Source: Rana temporaria
Taxonomy: Eukaryota; Chordata; Amphibia; Anura; Ranidae
DNA length: 64,000 nt
Reading direction: 5' to 3'
Assembly (NCBI RefSeq): GCF_905171775.1
Contig: NC_053496.1
Location: forward strand, 185,355,759 to 185,419,758
Shown here: positions 33,636 to 44,900 of the stretch, one piece after another
How the letters are laid out: the number at the start of each line of letters is the position of its first letter
Numbering within the stretch: position 1 is the first letter of the stretch
The notes under the pieces: generated by a model
Told to the model about the DNA's origin: nothing
Database searches by the model: none
Seen by the model: the letters and a program-made list of their open reading frames with translations, nothing else
Position numbers and translations under genes: made by a program

Positions 33636-34958
33636 TGCCACATACACACGATCATTTTTCGGCATGAAAAAAACAACGTTTTTAAAAACTTCATTTAAAA
33701 TGATGATGTGTGGGCTTCACATCGTTTTTCGGCTTCTGAAAAACAACAAAAAAAAATTCGAACATGCTGCATTTTTTAACGTCGTTTTAAAAAAATGACA
33801 TTTTTCGGGTTGTAAAAAATGATTGAGTGTGGGCAAAAACAACGTTTTAAACCTGCGGATTGCTCAGAAGCAAGTTATGAGACGGGAGCGCTCGTTCTGG
33901 TAAAACTACCGTTCATAATGGAGTAAGCACATTCATCACGCTGTAACAGACAGAAAAGCGCAAATCGTCTTTTACTAACACGGAATCAGCTAAAGCAGCC
34001 CAAAGACGAATAGAACTTCCCCTTTAGAGTGCCGTCGTACGTGTTGTACGTCACCGCGCTTTGTTCATCATTTTTTAAAAACGATGGTGTGAGGGCAACG
34101 TCGTTTTTCATGATGAAGTTGTAAAAACTTTGTTTTTTGGACATTTTTAAAAACAAACGGGCCAGATTCAGGTAGATCCGCGTAACTTTGCCCGGGCGTA
34201 ACGTATCCGATTTACGTTACGCCTCCGCAACTCAGACGGGCAAGTGCTGTATTCTCAAAGCACTTGCTCCGTAAGTTGCGGCGGCGTAGCGTAAATCGGC
34301 CGGCATAAGCCCACCTAATTCAAATATTGAACAGGGGGGCGTGTTTTATGTGAATGTGCTGTGACCCGACGTGATTGACGTTTTGCACTTACGGCGCATG
34401 CGCTGTCCTTGGAATATCCCAGTGTGCTTTGCGGCAAAGTATGCCGCAAGGACGTATTGGTTTCGACGTGTACGTAAATGACGTCCAGCCCCATTCACGG
34501 ACGACTTACGCAAACAGCGTAAAATGTTCACATTTCGACACGGGAACGACGGCCATACTTAACATTGGTACGCCGCAGTTATGCCTCATATAATAGAAGT
34601 GTAACTTTACGCCGGGAAAAGCCTAACGTAAACGGCGTATCTGTACTGCGTCGGCCGGGCGTACGTTCGTGAATTCGCGTATCTAACTGATTTACATATT
34701 TCGACGCGTAAATCAGCTTACACGCACCCTAGCGGCCAACGTAAAAATGCACTTAAGCTCCGACGGCGTAAGACACTTACGCCGGTCGGATAGAATAGAA
34801 ATCTATGCGTAACTGATTCTAAGAATCAGGCGCATAGATACGACGGCTCGGATTCGGACTTACGCCGGCGTACATGGCGCTACGCCGTCGTAAGTCCTCT
34901 AAGAATCCGGGCCTACGTTTATTTTCATGCCGAAAAATGATCGTGTGTACGCGGCATA
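33636..34958. mobile_element. MITE with ACACACGATCATTTTTCGGC ends, split by another element
   Basis: Left ACACACGATCATTTTTCGGC, right GCCGAAAAATGATCGTGTGT. The outer element is interrupted at 34159-34913 by a GGGCCAGATTC-family element. A relative without this split lies at 54091-54650. Confidence 0.78.
34159..34913. mobile_element. GGGCCAGATTC-family element nested in a MITE
   Basis: Starts GGGCCAGATTCAGG and ends AAGAATCCGGGCC. Its middle is a reverse-orientation relative of 32230-32962 (shared GACGTCCAGCCCCATTCACG on one and its complement on the other). Confidence 0.78.
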
Positions 34959-35101
34959 AGACCAGGCAATGCCATTGTTCTATAAATGTTTAAGAAATGT
35001 TTGAGAAGCAGAAAACTGATGAGACGAGCCTGCTATCTTTTGCAGTTTCCTCCCCCTCCCTTCAAATTCCTGTGTAAAGCAGCCAGATAGTTCTGAATAT
35101 C
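34959..35101 (+). repeat. 143 bp direct repeat, right copy
   Basis: Second copy of 33239-33381, with the same length and about 94 percent identity by eye. Confidence 0.85.
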
Positions 35102-35301
35102 CAAGAAATGTTTAATTATGTGGCGACGTGAAATCCTAGTTAAAATTGTTAGTTTTTGTTATGCAACTCTAGGATTCGTTTTAAAACAAAGAAAGCAAAA
35201 GGTAGCCATGATTATTATAATTATTTAAAAGCTCTCCATTCTAGGCTACTGAACATGAAAGTGGAGAAAGGCGAGTTTATTTATAAGAGGAAATGGTTTA
35301 A

Positions 35302-36483
35302 TTAACCCCTTCAATACCGGGCTTTTATACACACATCCATACCGGGCCTATTCTGGCACTTCTCTCCTACATGTACAAATCCTAATTTTTTTGCTAGAAA
35401 AATACGCAGAACCCCCAAACATTATATATGTTTTTTTTTAGCAGACACCCTAGGGAATAAAACGACGGTCATTGAAACGTTTTATCTTGCACGGTATTTG
35501 CACAATAATTTTTCAAACGCCTTTTTTTTTGAACAAAATTGTTTCATGAATTCAAAAAAATAACAAAACAGTAAAGTTAGCCCAATTTTTTTGTAAAATA
35601 GAAAAAGATTATGTTACACCGAGTAAATAGATGCCTAACATGTCACGCTTTAAAATTGCACATGGAATGGCGCCAAACTTCGGTACTTAAAAATCTTCAT
35701 AGGCAACGCTTTGAACATTTTTACAGGTTACCAGTTTAGATTTACAGAGGAGGTCAATACCTCACATATGTGGTTTAAACGGCGTTTACATATGTCGGCG
35801 GGACTTGCGTGTGCGTTCGCTTCTGCGCGCGAGCTACCGGGGACAGGGGCGTTTTTTTTTTTTATCACTTTTATTCCTATTACAAGGAATGTAAACATCC
35901 CTTGTAATAGGAATGTGTGTGACAGGTCCTCTTTATGGAGAGATGCGGGGTCAATAAGATCTCACATCTCTCCTCCAGGCTGGAAAGCACGAGATCGGTG
36001 AAAAAAAATGTCACCGATCTCATGATTAGTTTTGCTTAGTAGCCACAATCGCGGCTTTGTTTACTTACGGGGACCCGGGCGTGATGTCATCACATCGCGC
36101 CCGGGTCCTCCGACGGTCATAGAGATGACTGGTGACCATCTGGTCACCAGTCATCTCTATGCTTCCTGCCAGCGCCGGACGATTCTTTCTCCGGGCCCCC
36201 GATGGCACAGGAGAGCCCGGAGAAGCACCGGATGGCGGCGGGAGGGGGGGTGTCCCCTCCCGCCGCCTATAAGAACGATCAAGCGGCGGAACCGCCGCTA
36301 TGATCATTCTTATGTTGCACGGAATCGCCGGCAGAAGAGAAGGATATCTGAACGATGCCTCTAGGTGCAGGCATCATTCAGATATCCCCCCACAAAGCCC
36401 AGGACTTCATAAGACGTCCACCCGGGATGGGAGATCCCCTCTGTGGACGTCATATGACTATGGGCCGGTATTGAAGTGGTTAA
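35302..36483. mobile_element. TTAA-type non-autonomous DNA element, 1.18 kb
   Basis: Left TTAACCCCTTCAATACCGG, right CCGGTATTGAAGTGGTTAA, so inverted termini with TTAA at both borders. TTAA targets are typical of piggyBac and Kolobok. The interior has inverted segments (CCTATTACAAGG/CCTTGTAATAGG; AGATGACTGGTGACC and complement; GGGACACCCCCC-type step near 36250). No transposase is seen. Confidence 0.8.
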
Positions 36484-36752
36484 AAGAACATGAAAAGTGA
36501 ATTGCATTATGAAGAAAGTGGACAGAATGTTGTAGAATTATTAATGAGGATTGCTGGATATGAGACAAGGAAAAACTTTAAAAGGTGTCCATTGCCATGG
36601 GTTGTAAGTTGCTGTTGTGTTCCTAGTAGTGCTGTTTGAAGGAGATTAGAAATGTATGCATAGTATAGAACCTAAATCTGTTCAGTACTGTGCTAAATGG
36701 GAAACAAAATTTGGATTAAATGGTAAATTAACTGTAAAACGGATGTCAAGAT

Positions 36753-37270
36753 TTGGTGGATAAACTTAGATTGTTAGGTCCTAGAGACCAAAAAAGTTAT
36801 GGGTTAGAAATGGCAGAACACTGGCTTGAAGACGCTAGGATCAGAGCACAGGGAAAGAGGACAAAAGAAAAATACCAAGCCCAAATGCCCCTAGTGGACA
36901 AAGAGGATGATTTCATTTGTTGCACCCAAAGACCACCTCCTTATATTAGCCCTCCCCCTCAGGTGCAAGCCACTTCCCAGAGTACCACCCTCCCTGTGAC
37001 ATCCACCCCTGTCAGAGGAACCGCCTCTGGCCAAGACCCCAATCCTACTTCCTTAAACTCTCCAGATAGTAGCATAGCCTCAGAGATGAACAGATCGATC
37101 CTTGAAACTTTAACCAACGCCATAATCCATGCACTGGGTGCCCCAGCAGGGTCCAAGAGATTAAGTAAACCTCCTATGAGGTATGGTGTGGTATAGAGGT
37201 GAGGAATACCCCTTGATAGAAGTCCCTTACCCCAGGGGAGGACAAGCGGACAGGGGCAAGGGAATCCATT
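36753..37270 (+). pseudogene. Endogenous retrovirus gag remnant
   Basis: An open frame at 36753-37196 (147 residues) has a charged first half and a proline-rich second half with the late-domain-like motif R-P-P-P-Y followed by P-P-P-Q. A stop follows, and a second frame with P-Y-P-R-G-G continues to about 37265 before the next inserted element. Layout fits the matrix to p12 region of a gammaretrovirus-like gag. No pol or env is present, so this is a non-functional fragment, in the same orientation as the LTR at 30828. Confidence 0.6.
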
Positions 37271-37289
37271 GCCTCCAGATAGCCTAGAC

Positions 37290-37790
37290 TTAAAGCGGTG
37301 GTACACCCTCCATAACAACATTTTAGCATAAAATTCGGCATAGTAGCGCGAGCTACAGTATGCCTGTATTTATTTTTTTAGCCCGGTACTCACTGTGCAA
37401 TCGTATATAGAAGATTCCGACTCCCCGCGGGGAATGGGCGTTCCTATCCAGAGGGAAGGTGATTGACGGCCGGCTCTGGCACGTCACGCTCCCCGAAGAC
37501 AGCCGGAGTAGGTCTCGGCTCTTCACGGCGCTATACGGCGCCTGCGCACAGACTATGTGCAGGCGCCGTGAAGAGCCAAGTCCTATTTCGGCTATTTCCG
37601 GAGAAGCGTGACGTGCCAGAGCCGGCCGTCAATCACCTTCCCTCTGGATAGGAACGCCCATTCCCCGCGGGGAGTCGGAATCTTCTATATACGATTGCAC
37701 AGTGAGTACCGGGCTAAAAAAATAAATACAGGCATACTGTAGCTCGCGCTACTATGCCAAATTTTATGCTAGGGTGAACCCCCGCTTTAA
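37290..37790. mobile_element. Foldback element with ~210 bp inverted arms and TTAA borders
   Basis: TTAAAGCGG at the left and CCGCTTTAA at the right. The left arm (about 37325-37535) and right arm (about 37560-37768) are near-perfect complements, including CCCCGCGGGG, GGCCGGCTCTGG and GCACAGTGAGTACCGGGC steps. The centre carries GGCGCCTGCGCACAGAC. No coding capacity. Confidence 0.85.
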
Positions 37791-38088
37791 AGTGGAGGTT
37801 CACCTTAAAACAATTATCTAACATTACATCCAGCATACTAACGACATGTACAGTATGCTGGTATTTTTTTTTTTTTTGCAGTACGTACCGTTTAATTGTT
37901 ATTTTCACCCAGGCTTCAGGGTTCTGATTCCCGCGGGACTGGGCGTTCCTATAGAGAGCTTAGAAGATTGACGTCTTGTGAAAAACTTGCCATGGCGCAT
38001 AAAGCACGTCACCAGTTTTCCGTAAATAGCCGACCTGCGAGTCGGCTCTATATGGCGCCTGCGCAGTCAGCTCTCCTTCTCCTTTGCT
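37791..38088. mobile_element. Half copy of the foldback element family
   Basis: Starts AGTGGAGGTTCACC and shares GGGACTGGGCGTTCCTAT and GGCGCCTGCGCAGTC landmarks with 37290-37790, but only one arm remains. It ends where the DIRS terminal repeat begins. Confidence 0.6.
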
Positions 38089-38091
38089 AGG

Positions 38092-38302
38092 CAGAATGAA
38101 ACGGAGGCTGCATGCTGCAGGGAGGAGGGTTATGTCCGGAGGGACCGCCCCCTGGGCGGGGCTGTTCAGCTCTGTTAAAAATGACATGTATATGAATATC
38201 TAACATGTTTCTGCCTAGTCCTCTCCTGTAAACAGGGAACATAACCCATGTGTGAAGAATTAAGAGGCTGTGTCCGTCCATGGACGACAAGAGAAATATA
38301 TT
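38092..38302. repeat. DIRS right inverted terminal repeat
   Basis: Complement of 25430-25640. Ends GACGACAAGAGAAATATATT before host intron sequence resumes. Confidence 0.88.
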
Positions 38303-38312
38303 TTTTGGGGGG

Positions 38313-38520
38313 GATTGGCAGAGAGGGGTGAAGGACACTAAATGTAAGTCATTGGAGGGATTGGCAGAGAGCGGTGAAGGACACTGAATGGAAGTCATTG
38401 GAGGGATTGGCAGAGAGGGGTGAAGGACACTGAATGGAAGTCATTGGAGGGATTGGCAGAGAGGGGTGAAGGACACTGAATGGAAGTCATTGGAGGGATT
38501 GGCAGAGAGGGGTGGAGGAC
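38313..38520. repeat. ~57 bp tandem repeat in unit 4 first intron
   Basis: GATTGGCAGAGAGGGGTGAAGGACACTG recurs four to five times with AATGGAAGTCATTGGAGG spacers. Two to three related copies lie in unit 3 (17850-17965) and one in unit 2 (about 10005). Confidence 0.85.
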
Positions 38521-38970
38521 ACTGAGCCGTTGGTAAGGTGGATGAGTCTGGTAGCATTCATGATAGACTGAAGGGGGGATAGTCTCTGTAGAGGTCGGCC
38601 AATGGAAGGGAGTTACAGGAGTCAAGACGAGAGATAAGCTGGGAGTGAATTTGTTGATTTGAGGTGTCATTGGTTAAGAAAGGGCGTATTTTGGGGCTGG
38701 AGAAGATGGGTAGAGAAATGAGAGTTTAGAAAGAGAAGACGCTATTGTGGAAGAGGGAACATATTACAGGGAGGACAGAGTAGTTGTCAGTCTGGGAAGA
38801 AAAAACATGGATGGGGAAATACAGGTTCACCTGCAGTCGGTCAGGAGCTCTGTTTGTAGATGTCGTTTTATTTGTGCCTTAGATAAATGATGTGCTTAAA
38901 TAGAATGCTTATTTAAAAAATAATTTATTGGTCTACAGGGAAAACGACATAGATCACATGACCAGTGAGG

Positions 38971-41900
38971 ATGGAGGACCGGACTCACATGACTGAGAAG
39001 ATACTAAACCTCACCCTGGAGATCATCTACCTGCTGACCGGAGAGGTGAGGAGGATTCTGGGAGATCACATGACATCACTTTTATCTCTATTAATAAAAC
39101 ACGGACCTGACCGGAGAGGTGAGGAGGATTCTGGGAGGTCACATGACATCACTCTTATCTCTATTAATAAAACACAGACCTGACCGGAGAGGTGAGGAGG
39201 ATTCTGGGAGGTCACATGACATCACTCTTATCTCTATTAATAAAACACAGACCTGACCAGAGAGGAGAGGAGGATTCTGGGAGGTCACATGACATCACTC
39301 TTATCTCTATTAATAAAACACAGACCTGACCGGAGAGGTGAGGAGGATTCTGGGAGGTCACATGACATCACTCTTATCTCTATTAATAAAACACAGACCT
39401 GACCGGAGAGGTGAGGAGGATTCTGGGAGGTCACATGACATCACTCTTATCGCTATTAATAAAACACAGACCTGACCGGAGAGGTGAGGAGGATTCTGGG
39501 AGGTCACATGACATCACTCTTATCTCTATTAATAAAACACAGACCTGACCGGTGAGGTGAGGGGGATTCTGGGAGGTCACATGACATCACTCTTATCTCT
39601 ATTAATAATACACAGACCTGACCGGAGAGGTGAGGAGGATTCTGGGAGGTCACATGACATCACTCTTATCTCTATTAATAAAACACAGACCTGACCGGAG
39701 AGGTGGTGAGGATTCTGGGAGGTCACATGACATCACTCTTATCTCTAATAATAAAACACAGACCTGACCGGAGAGGTGAGGAGGATTCTGGGATTCTAAC
39801 ATGATATTCCTATTGGTTCTCCAATACAGAGATTTCCTCTTGTGAAGTCAGGTGATCATATGACCATCACAGCGCCTCCATGTGACTCCCTAAAACCCGA
39901 GAGACACAACATGGAGAAGATTCTAGAAGTCACCAAGAAGATGATGGAGCTGCTGACAGGAGAGGTGAGGAGGATTCTGGGAATTCTGGGACATTATCCA
40001 GTAACAGACAAGGGGTGTGTCTGGATGGTGACTGTATCATTGTGTGGGTCAGGTTCCTATAAGGTGTCAGGATGTCACTGTCTATTTCTCCATGGAGGAG
40101 TGGGAGTATTTAGAAGGACACAAGGATCTCTACAAGGACGTCATGATGGACAATCTAGAAGGACACAAGGATCTCTACAAGGACGTCATGATGGAGAATC
40201 AGCCGCCCCTCACATCACCGGGTAAGAGGAGACTTTATTGTAAAGGAGAGAGCAGTACGGAGGCTCCACCTAGATCCCCCATCATCTGATAAACACATAG
40301 AAACAATGTATTCAGTCAGTGTGTGTGTTTCCTACAGATGGATCCAGTAATGGGAACCCACCAGAGAGATGTCCCCGTCCTCTGTATTCCCGGGATTCCA
40401 CACAGGCCATTATTAAAGAAGAGATAAAAGAGGAGGATGAGGAGGATGGAGTGATGGAGGAGTCAGTGTTTTCAAATGGGCACAAAGATCTGTACCAGGA
40501 CACCGTGGTGGAGTCATCCAGCTACAAAAATCCCCCAGAGAAATGTCCAAGTCCTCCTTATTCTGGGGATTCCTCACAGGAAGGTCATAACTATGCAAAT
40601 CCTAATCAGGTAGATGAGGAACAATCACTGATAGTATCATTAGGATCTGTACATTATCTGCATTGTTACCATTGATGTCATTTTTATTCTATATTCAGAG
40701 TGGAAATCTGAGAGAGTCTAAAGTTGAGATTAAAGAAGAGATAAAAGAGGAGGATGATGAGGATGGGGGGATGGAGGAGTTTCTAAAAGAACACAAAGAT
40801 CTGTACCAGGACACCATGGTGGGGTCATCCAGCTACAGGAACCCACCAGAGAGATGTCCCCGTCCTCTGTATTCCCGGGATTCCACACAGGAAGAGCACA
40901 CCATCCCCCACAATCATCAGGTAGAGGAGTTATGCGACTGACACACAAATGGTTTTCCCGTCGGAAAAAAACCTGATGGGGTTCCGACGGAATTCCTCTC
41001 AAGCCTGCCTTGCATACACACGGTCACACAAAAGTCCAGTGAACTTTTGACTGCAAAGAACGCGGTGACATAAAAGAGTACGTTGGGCCGACAAAATTAA
41101 GTTCTATGCTTCCGAGCATGCATTAAATTGTTTCCGAGCATGCGTAATTTTTTTCCTGTCGGAAAAGCATACATTTTTTCCGCTAGGATTTTTTCCTGAT
41201 GGGGGGGGGGGTGGTTTCTTATGGGAAAAAGTCAGATGGAGCATACACGCCATCGGGATTCCCAACAAAAAGCTTTCATCTTTCAGACGGGAAAACCGGT
41301 CGTGTGTACGGGGCATAAGAATCGCTGATGATTTTATTTTATACACAAGCTTTTTTGTTGTAATTCATTTATTTATATATTTAGAGTGGAAACTTCAGCA
41401 ATTGTATAGTTAATGAAGAGTATAAGGAGGAGGATGAGGAGTATGGGGTGATGATGGAGCTTTCTGAAGGACACAAGGATATGATGGAGCCACCTAATAC
41501 CAGGAACCCACCAGAGAGATGTCCCCATCCTCTGTATTCCGGGGATTCCGCACAGGAAGGTCACACCATCCCCCACCATCATCAGGTAGGTGGAGTTGAG
41601 GGTCGGGAACATAAAGTGATTGAACACTCTGACATGTGGAGATGATGTGTGGACTCTACAAGATGATATTTTCTATGTGATCTCACATCATAAATACTTC
41701 TATGTTACAGATGTTATTTTCTGCCATTCTGTTGGTTTAGGGTGAAGATCGGATGATCATGAAAACTGAGTGTGACGTAGAAGAGACGTATGTGAGGGAT
41801 GATCAGCAATATACGGAGGAGGCTGGAATGACGAGGACATTCATAGAGGAGGACACTCCTACAGAGATCAGCACAGGTGACCCATAATATATTCTTCTCT

Positions 41901-44900
41901 TATCTCTGCTCTGTTACTGCTCACTGATTGGTCCAGAGTAGGGCGGGGAGCTGAGTGATATCAGCCAATAATAGGTTGATGATGGTCCCCTCCCTGTACT
42001 GATACCCGTCCTGGGGTTCAGCTGGCAGTATTAGGTTGTGTGTTACCCCTAGTTACAGTAGCACAGATATGATAACTAACTTGACATGTGCAATTTATTT
42101 GGTTCCGAATTTGTTTAACTAATTTTGACAAATTCGTTAATTCCAAAAATGCGGATTTCCGAAATTTCACATTTTGGCTTTTCGAATTTCTGAACTTCGA
42201 AAATCCTGAAATTTCGGAATTAGCGAATTTAGAAAGTTAGAAAATTAAAATTCCAAAAATCGGAAATTCGAAAATTAAAATTGGGAAATTCGGCAGTGCA
42301 CATGTCTAATGATAACACAGATTGAGACTTTCTTAGGTTGGTCCCTCTTCTTCCAGCAGACTTCTAGAAAAATGTTACCATAGAAAAGTGACGGCAGCAA
42401 AAGACAGAGTAGAATAGAGTAGTTAAACGAGTCTGTTGCCATAAAACTGTATTAAACGTCTCACTGAAATAAGGACTGGACATTAAAACCAATATATTCT
42501 GAAGAGAAAATACTGCTGCAAGCTCCCTCTAGTGCTGCATATCACCAGAAGCCTAGGCCTATGGTCACTTGTTCTATGGTAAAGAGTCTTTAGGTCTGAA
42601 CTTTGACCCTCTTGTTTATCAGAGATCACATGACCCAGTGATTAGGCTTGTGGTTGTGTAAAGAGCACGCCCCTCCCAGCCCCCATTGGTTCCTGCTCTT
42701 CTGACAAGGCTGTGTAAATGTAGAAGTGATCTGGGAGGAGGACCAAAGGTTCTTTGATGGGGGGAAGAGTCTCAGCTGGTTTGGACCTCCACAGAGAACA
42801 TCTCCTCACTCATATCTACCTGATCCAGATGGAATCTTGATGGAAGTGAACTAACCCTCTCATATCTATTGATGATGTTTTTCTATTTTTCCAGGACACG
42901 CCATGGAGAAACCCTCAAAGGATCGTCTCACTTTATCTCCAGGTTGTAAAATGGAAGATGAGGACATCACAGGAGATTGTGGAGGAGAAAAGACAATGAG
43001 CTCCACTATGGATGGAGGACTTCACAGTGTGGATAGACCATGGAATCCCTCCGACTCTGAGCAACCTCGTACTGTGAGGGGTGGGGCCGGAATTCAGGGG
43101 GAGGAGACATTTCACTGTTCTCAGTGCAGCAAATGTTTTCCTTGTAAATCACGACTCATCACACATCAGAGATCTCACACGGGGGAGAAGCCGTATTCCT
43201 GTCCTGAGTGCGGAAAATGCTTTGCAATAAAATCGAACTGTGCGAAACATCAAAGAACTCACACAGGTGAGAAGCCATTTCCCTGCCCTGAGTGCGGGAG
43301 ATGTTTTTCACAGAAGGTCCATCTTATTTCCCATCAGAAGTCTCACACGGGCGAAAAGCCATTTTCCTGTCCTGAGTGTGGAAAATCTTTTGCAAGGAAA
43401 CCAGGCCTTGTAAAACATCAAAGAATTCACAAGAGTGAGAAGGTGTATTCCTGCCCTGAGTGCGGGAAATGTTTTTCACAGAAACATGAACTTGTTAAAC
43501 ATCAGAGATCTCACACGGGGGAGAAGGCTTTTTCCTGCCCTGAGTGCGGGAAATGTTTTTCAGAGAAACATGAACTTGTTAAACATCAGAGATCTCACAC
43601 GGGGCAGAACCCGTATTCTTGCCCTGAGTGCGGGAAATATTTTCCATATAAATCACACCTTGTCAGACATCAAAGATCTCACACAGGGGATAAGCCGTAT
43701 TCTTGCCTTGAGTGTGGGAAATGTTTTTTAGAGAAACATGAACTTCTTCGACATCAGAGATCTCACACGGGGGAGAAGCCGTATTCTTGCCCTGAGTGCG
43801 GGAAATGCTTTTCTCAAATGTCCAATCTTAACTATCATCTGACATTTCACACCGGGGAGAAGCCGTATTCCTGTCCTGAGTGCGGAAAATGCTTTGCAAT
43901 AAAATCGCACTGGGTGATACATCAAAGAACTCACACAGGTGAGAAGCCATTTCCCTGCCCTGAGTGCGGGAGATGTTTTTCACAGAAGGCCAGTCTTATT
44001 TCCCATCAGATGTCTCACACGGGTGAAAAGCCAGTTTCCTGTCCTGAGTGTGGAAAATCTTTTGCAGGGAAACCAGGCCTTGTAAAACATCAAAGAATTC
44101 ACACGAGTGAGAAGACGTATTCCTGCCCTGAGTGCGGGAAATGTTTTTCACAGAAATCATACCTTGTTAAACATCAAAGATCTCACATAGTGGATAAGCC
44201 GTATTCCTGCCCTGAGTGCGGGAAATGTTTTTCACAGAAATCATACCTTGTTCAACATCAGAGATCTCACATAGTGGATAAGCCGTATTCTTGCCCTGAG
44301 TGCGAAAAATGTTTTGCTCTCAAGTCCCATCTTAACAGCCATCTGAAATCTCACAAACTTGAGAAACCACATCCCTGTCCTGAGTGTGGAAAATGTTTTA
44401 GCTTAAAATCAGTCCTTGTAACACATCAGAGAATTCACACGGGTGAGAAGGCCTATTCCTGCCCTGAGTGCGGGAAATGTTTTTCACGGAAGGAAACTCT
44501 TCATGTACATCTGAGGACTCACACGGGTGAAAAGCCATATTGCTGTCCAGAGTGTGGAAAATGTTTTACACAAGAATCCCACCTTCTAAAACATCGAACA
44601 AGTCACACGGGGGAGAAGGCGTATCCTTGCCCTGAGTGCGGGAAATATTTTTCAGCAAATTCCTATCTTAAAATACATCGGAGAATTCACACGGGTGAAA
44701 GGCCGTATTCCTGTCCTGAGTGCGGAAAAGGTTTTTTACAGAAATCAGACCTCGTTAAACATCAAAGATCTCACACGGGGGAGAAGCCGTATTCCTGCCA
44801 TGAGTGCGGGAAATGTTTTTCAGATAAATCCAGTTTTTATAAACATCAGAGATCTCACACGGGGAAGAAGCCGTATTCCTGTCCTGAGTGCGGGAAATGT

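Larger units (their letters stand above)
25429..38306 (-). mobile_element. DIRS retrotransposon, degenerate, with nested insertions
   Basis: The two ends are inverted repeats: 25430-25640 on + matches the complement of about 38092-38302 (CGTCCATGGACGGACACAGC near each tip). The host intron sequence GTGGTTGTTTATATA... is continuous in units 2 and 3 but interrupted here, and resumes as GATTGGCAGAGAGG at about 38313. On the - strand the order is gag-like, reverse transcriptase, RNase H, methyltransferase-like, tyrosine recombinase, which defines DIRS. An inner complementary region lies at about 25686-25790. About 7.3 kb of later insertions separates the right terminal repeat from gag. Several frameshifts show that it is not functional. 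Confidence 0.88.

Noticed and set aside
36032..36364. 110-residue ORF in the TTAA element
   Set aside because: Falls in inverted GC-rich modules with no match to any transposase.
41104..41346. Small ORFs in intron 5 of units 1, 3 and 4
   Set aside because: They overlap the intron MITE and contain homopolymer runs.
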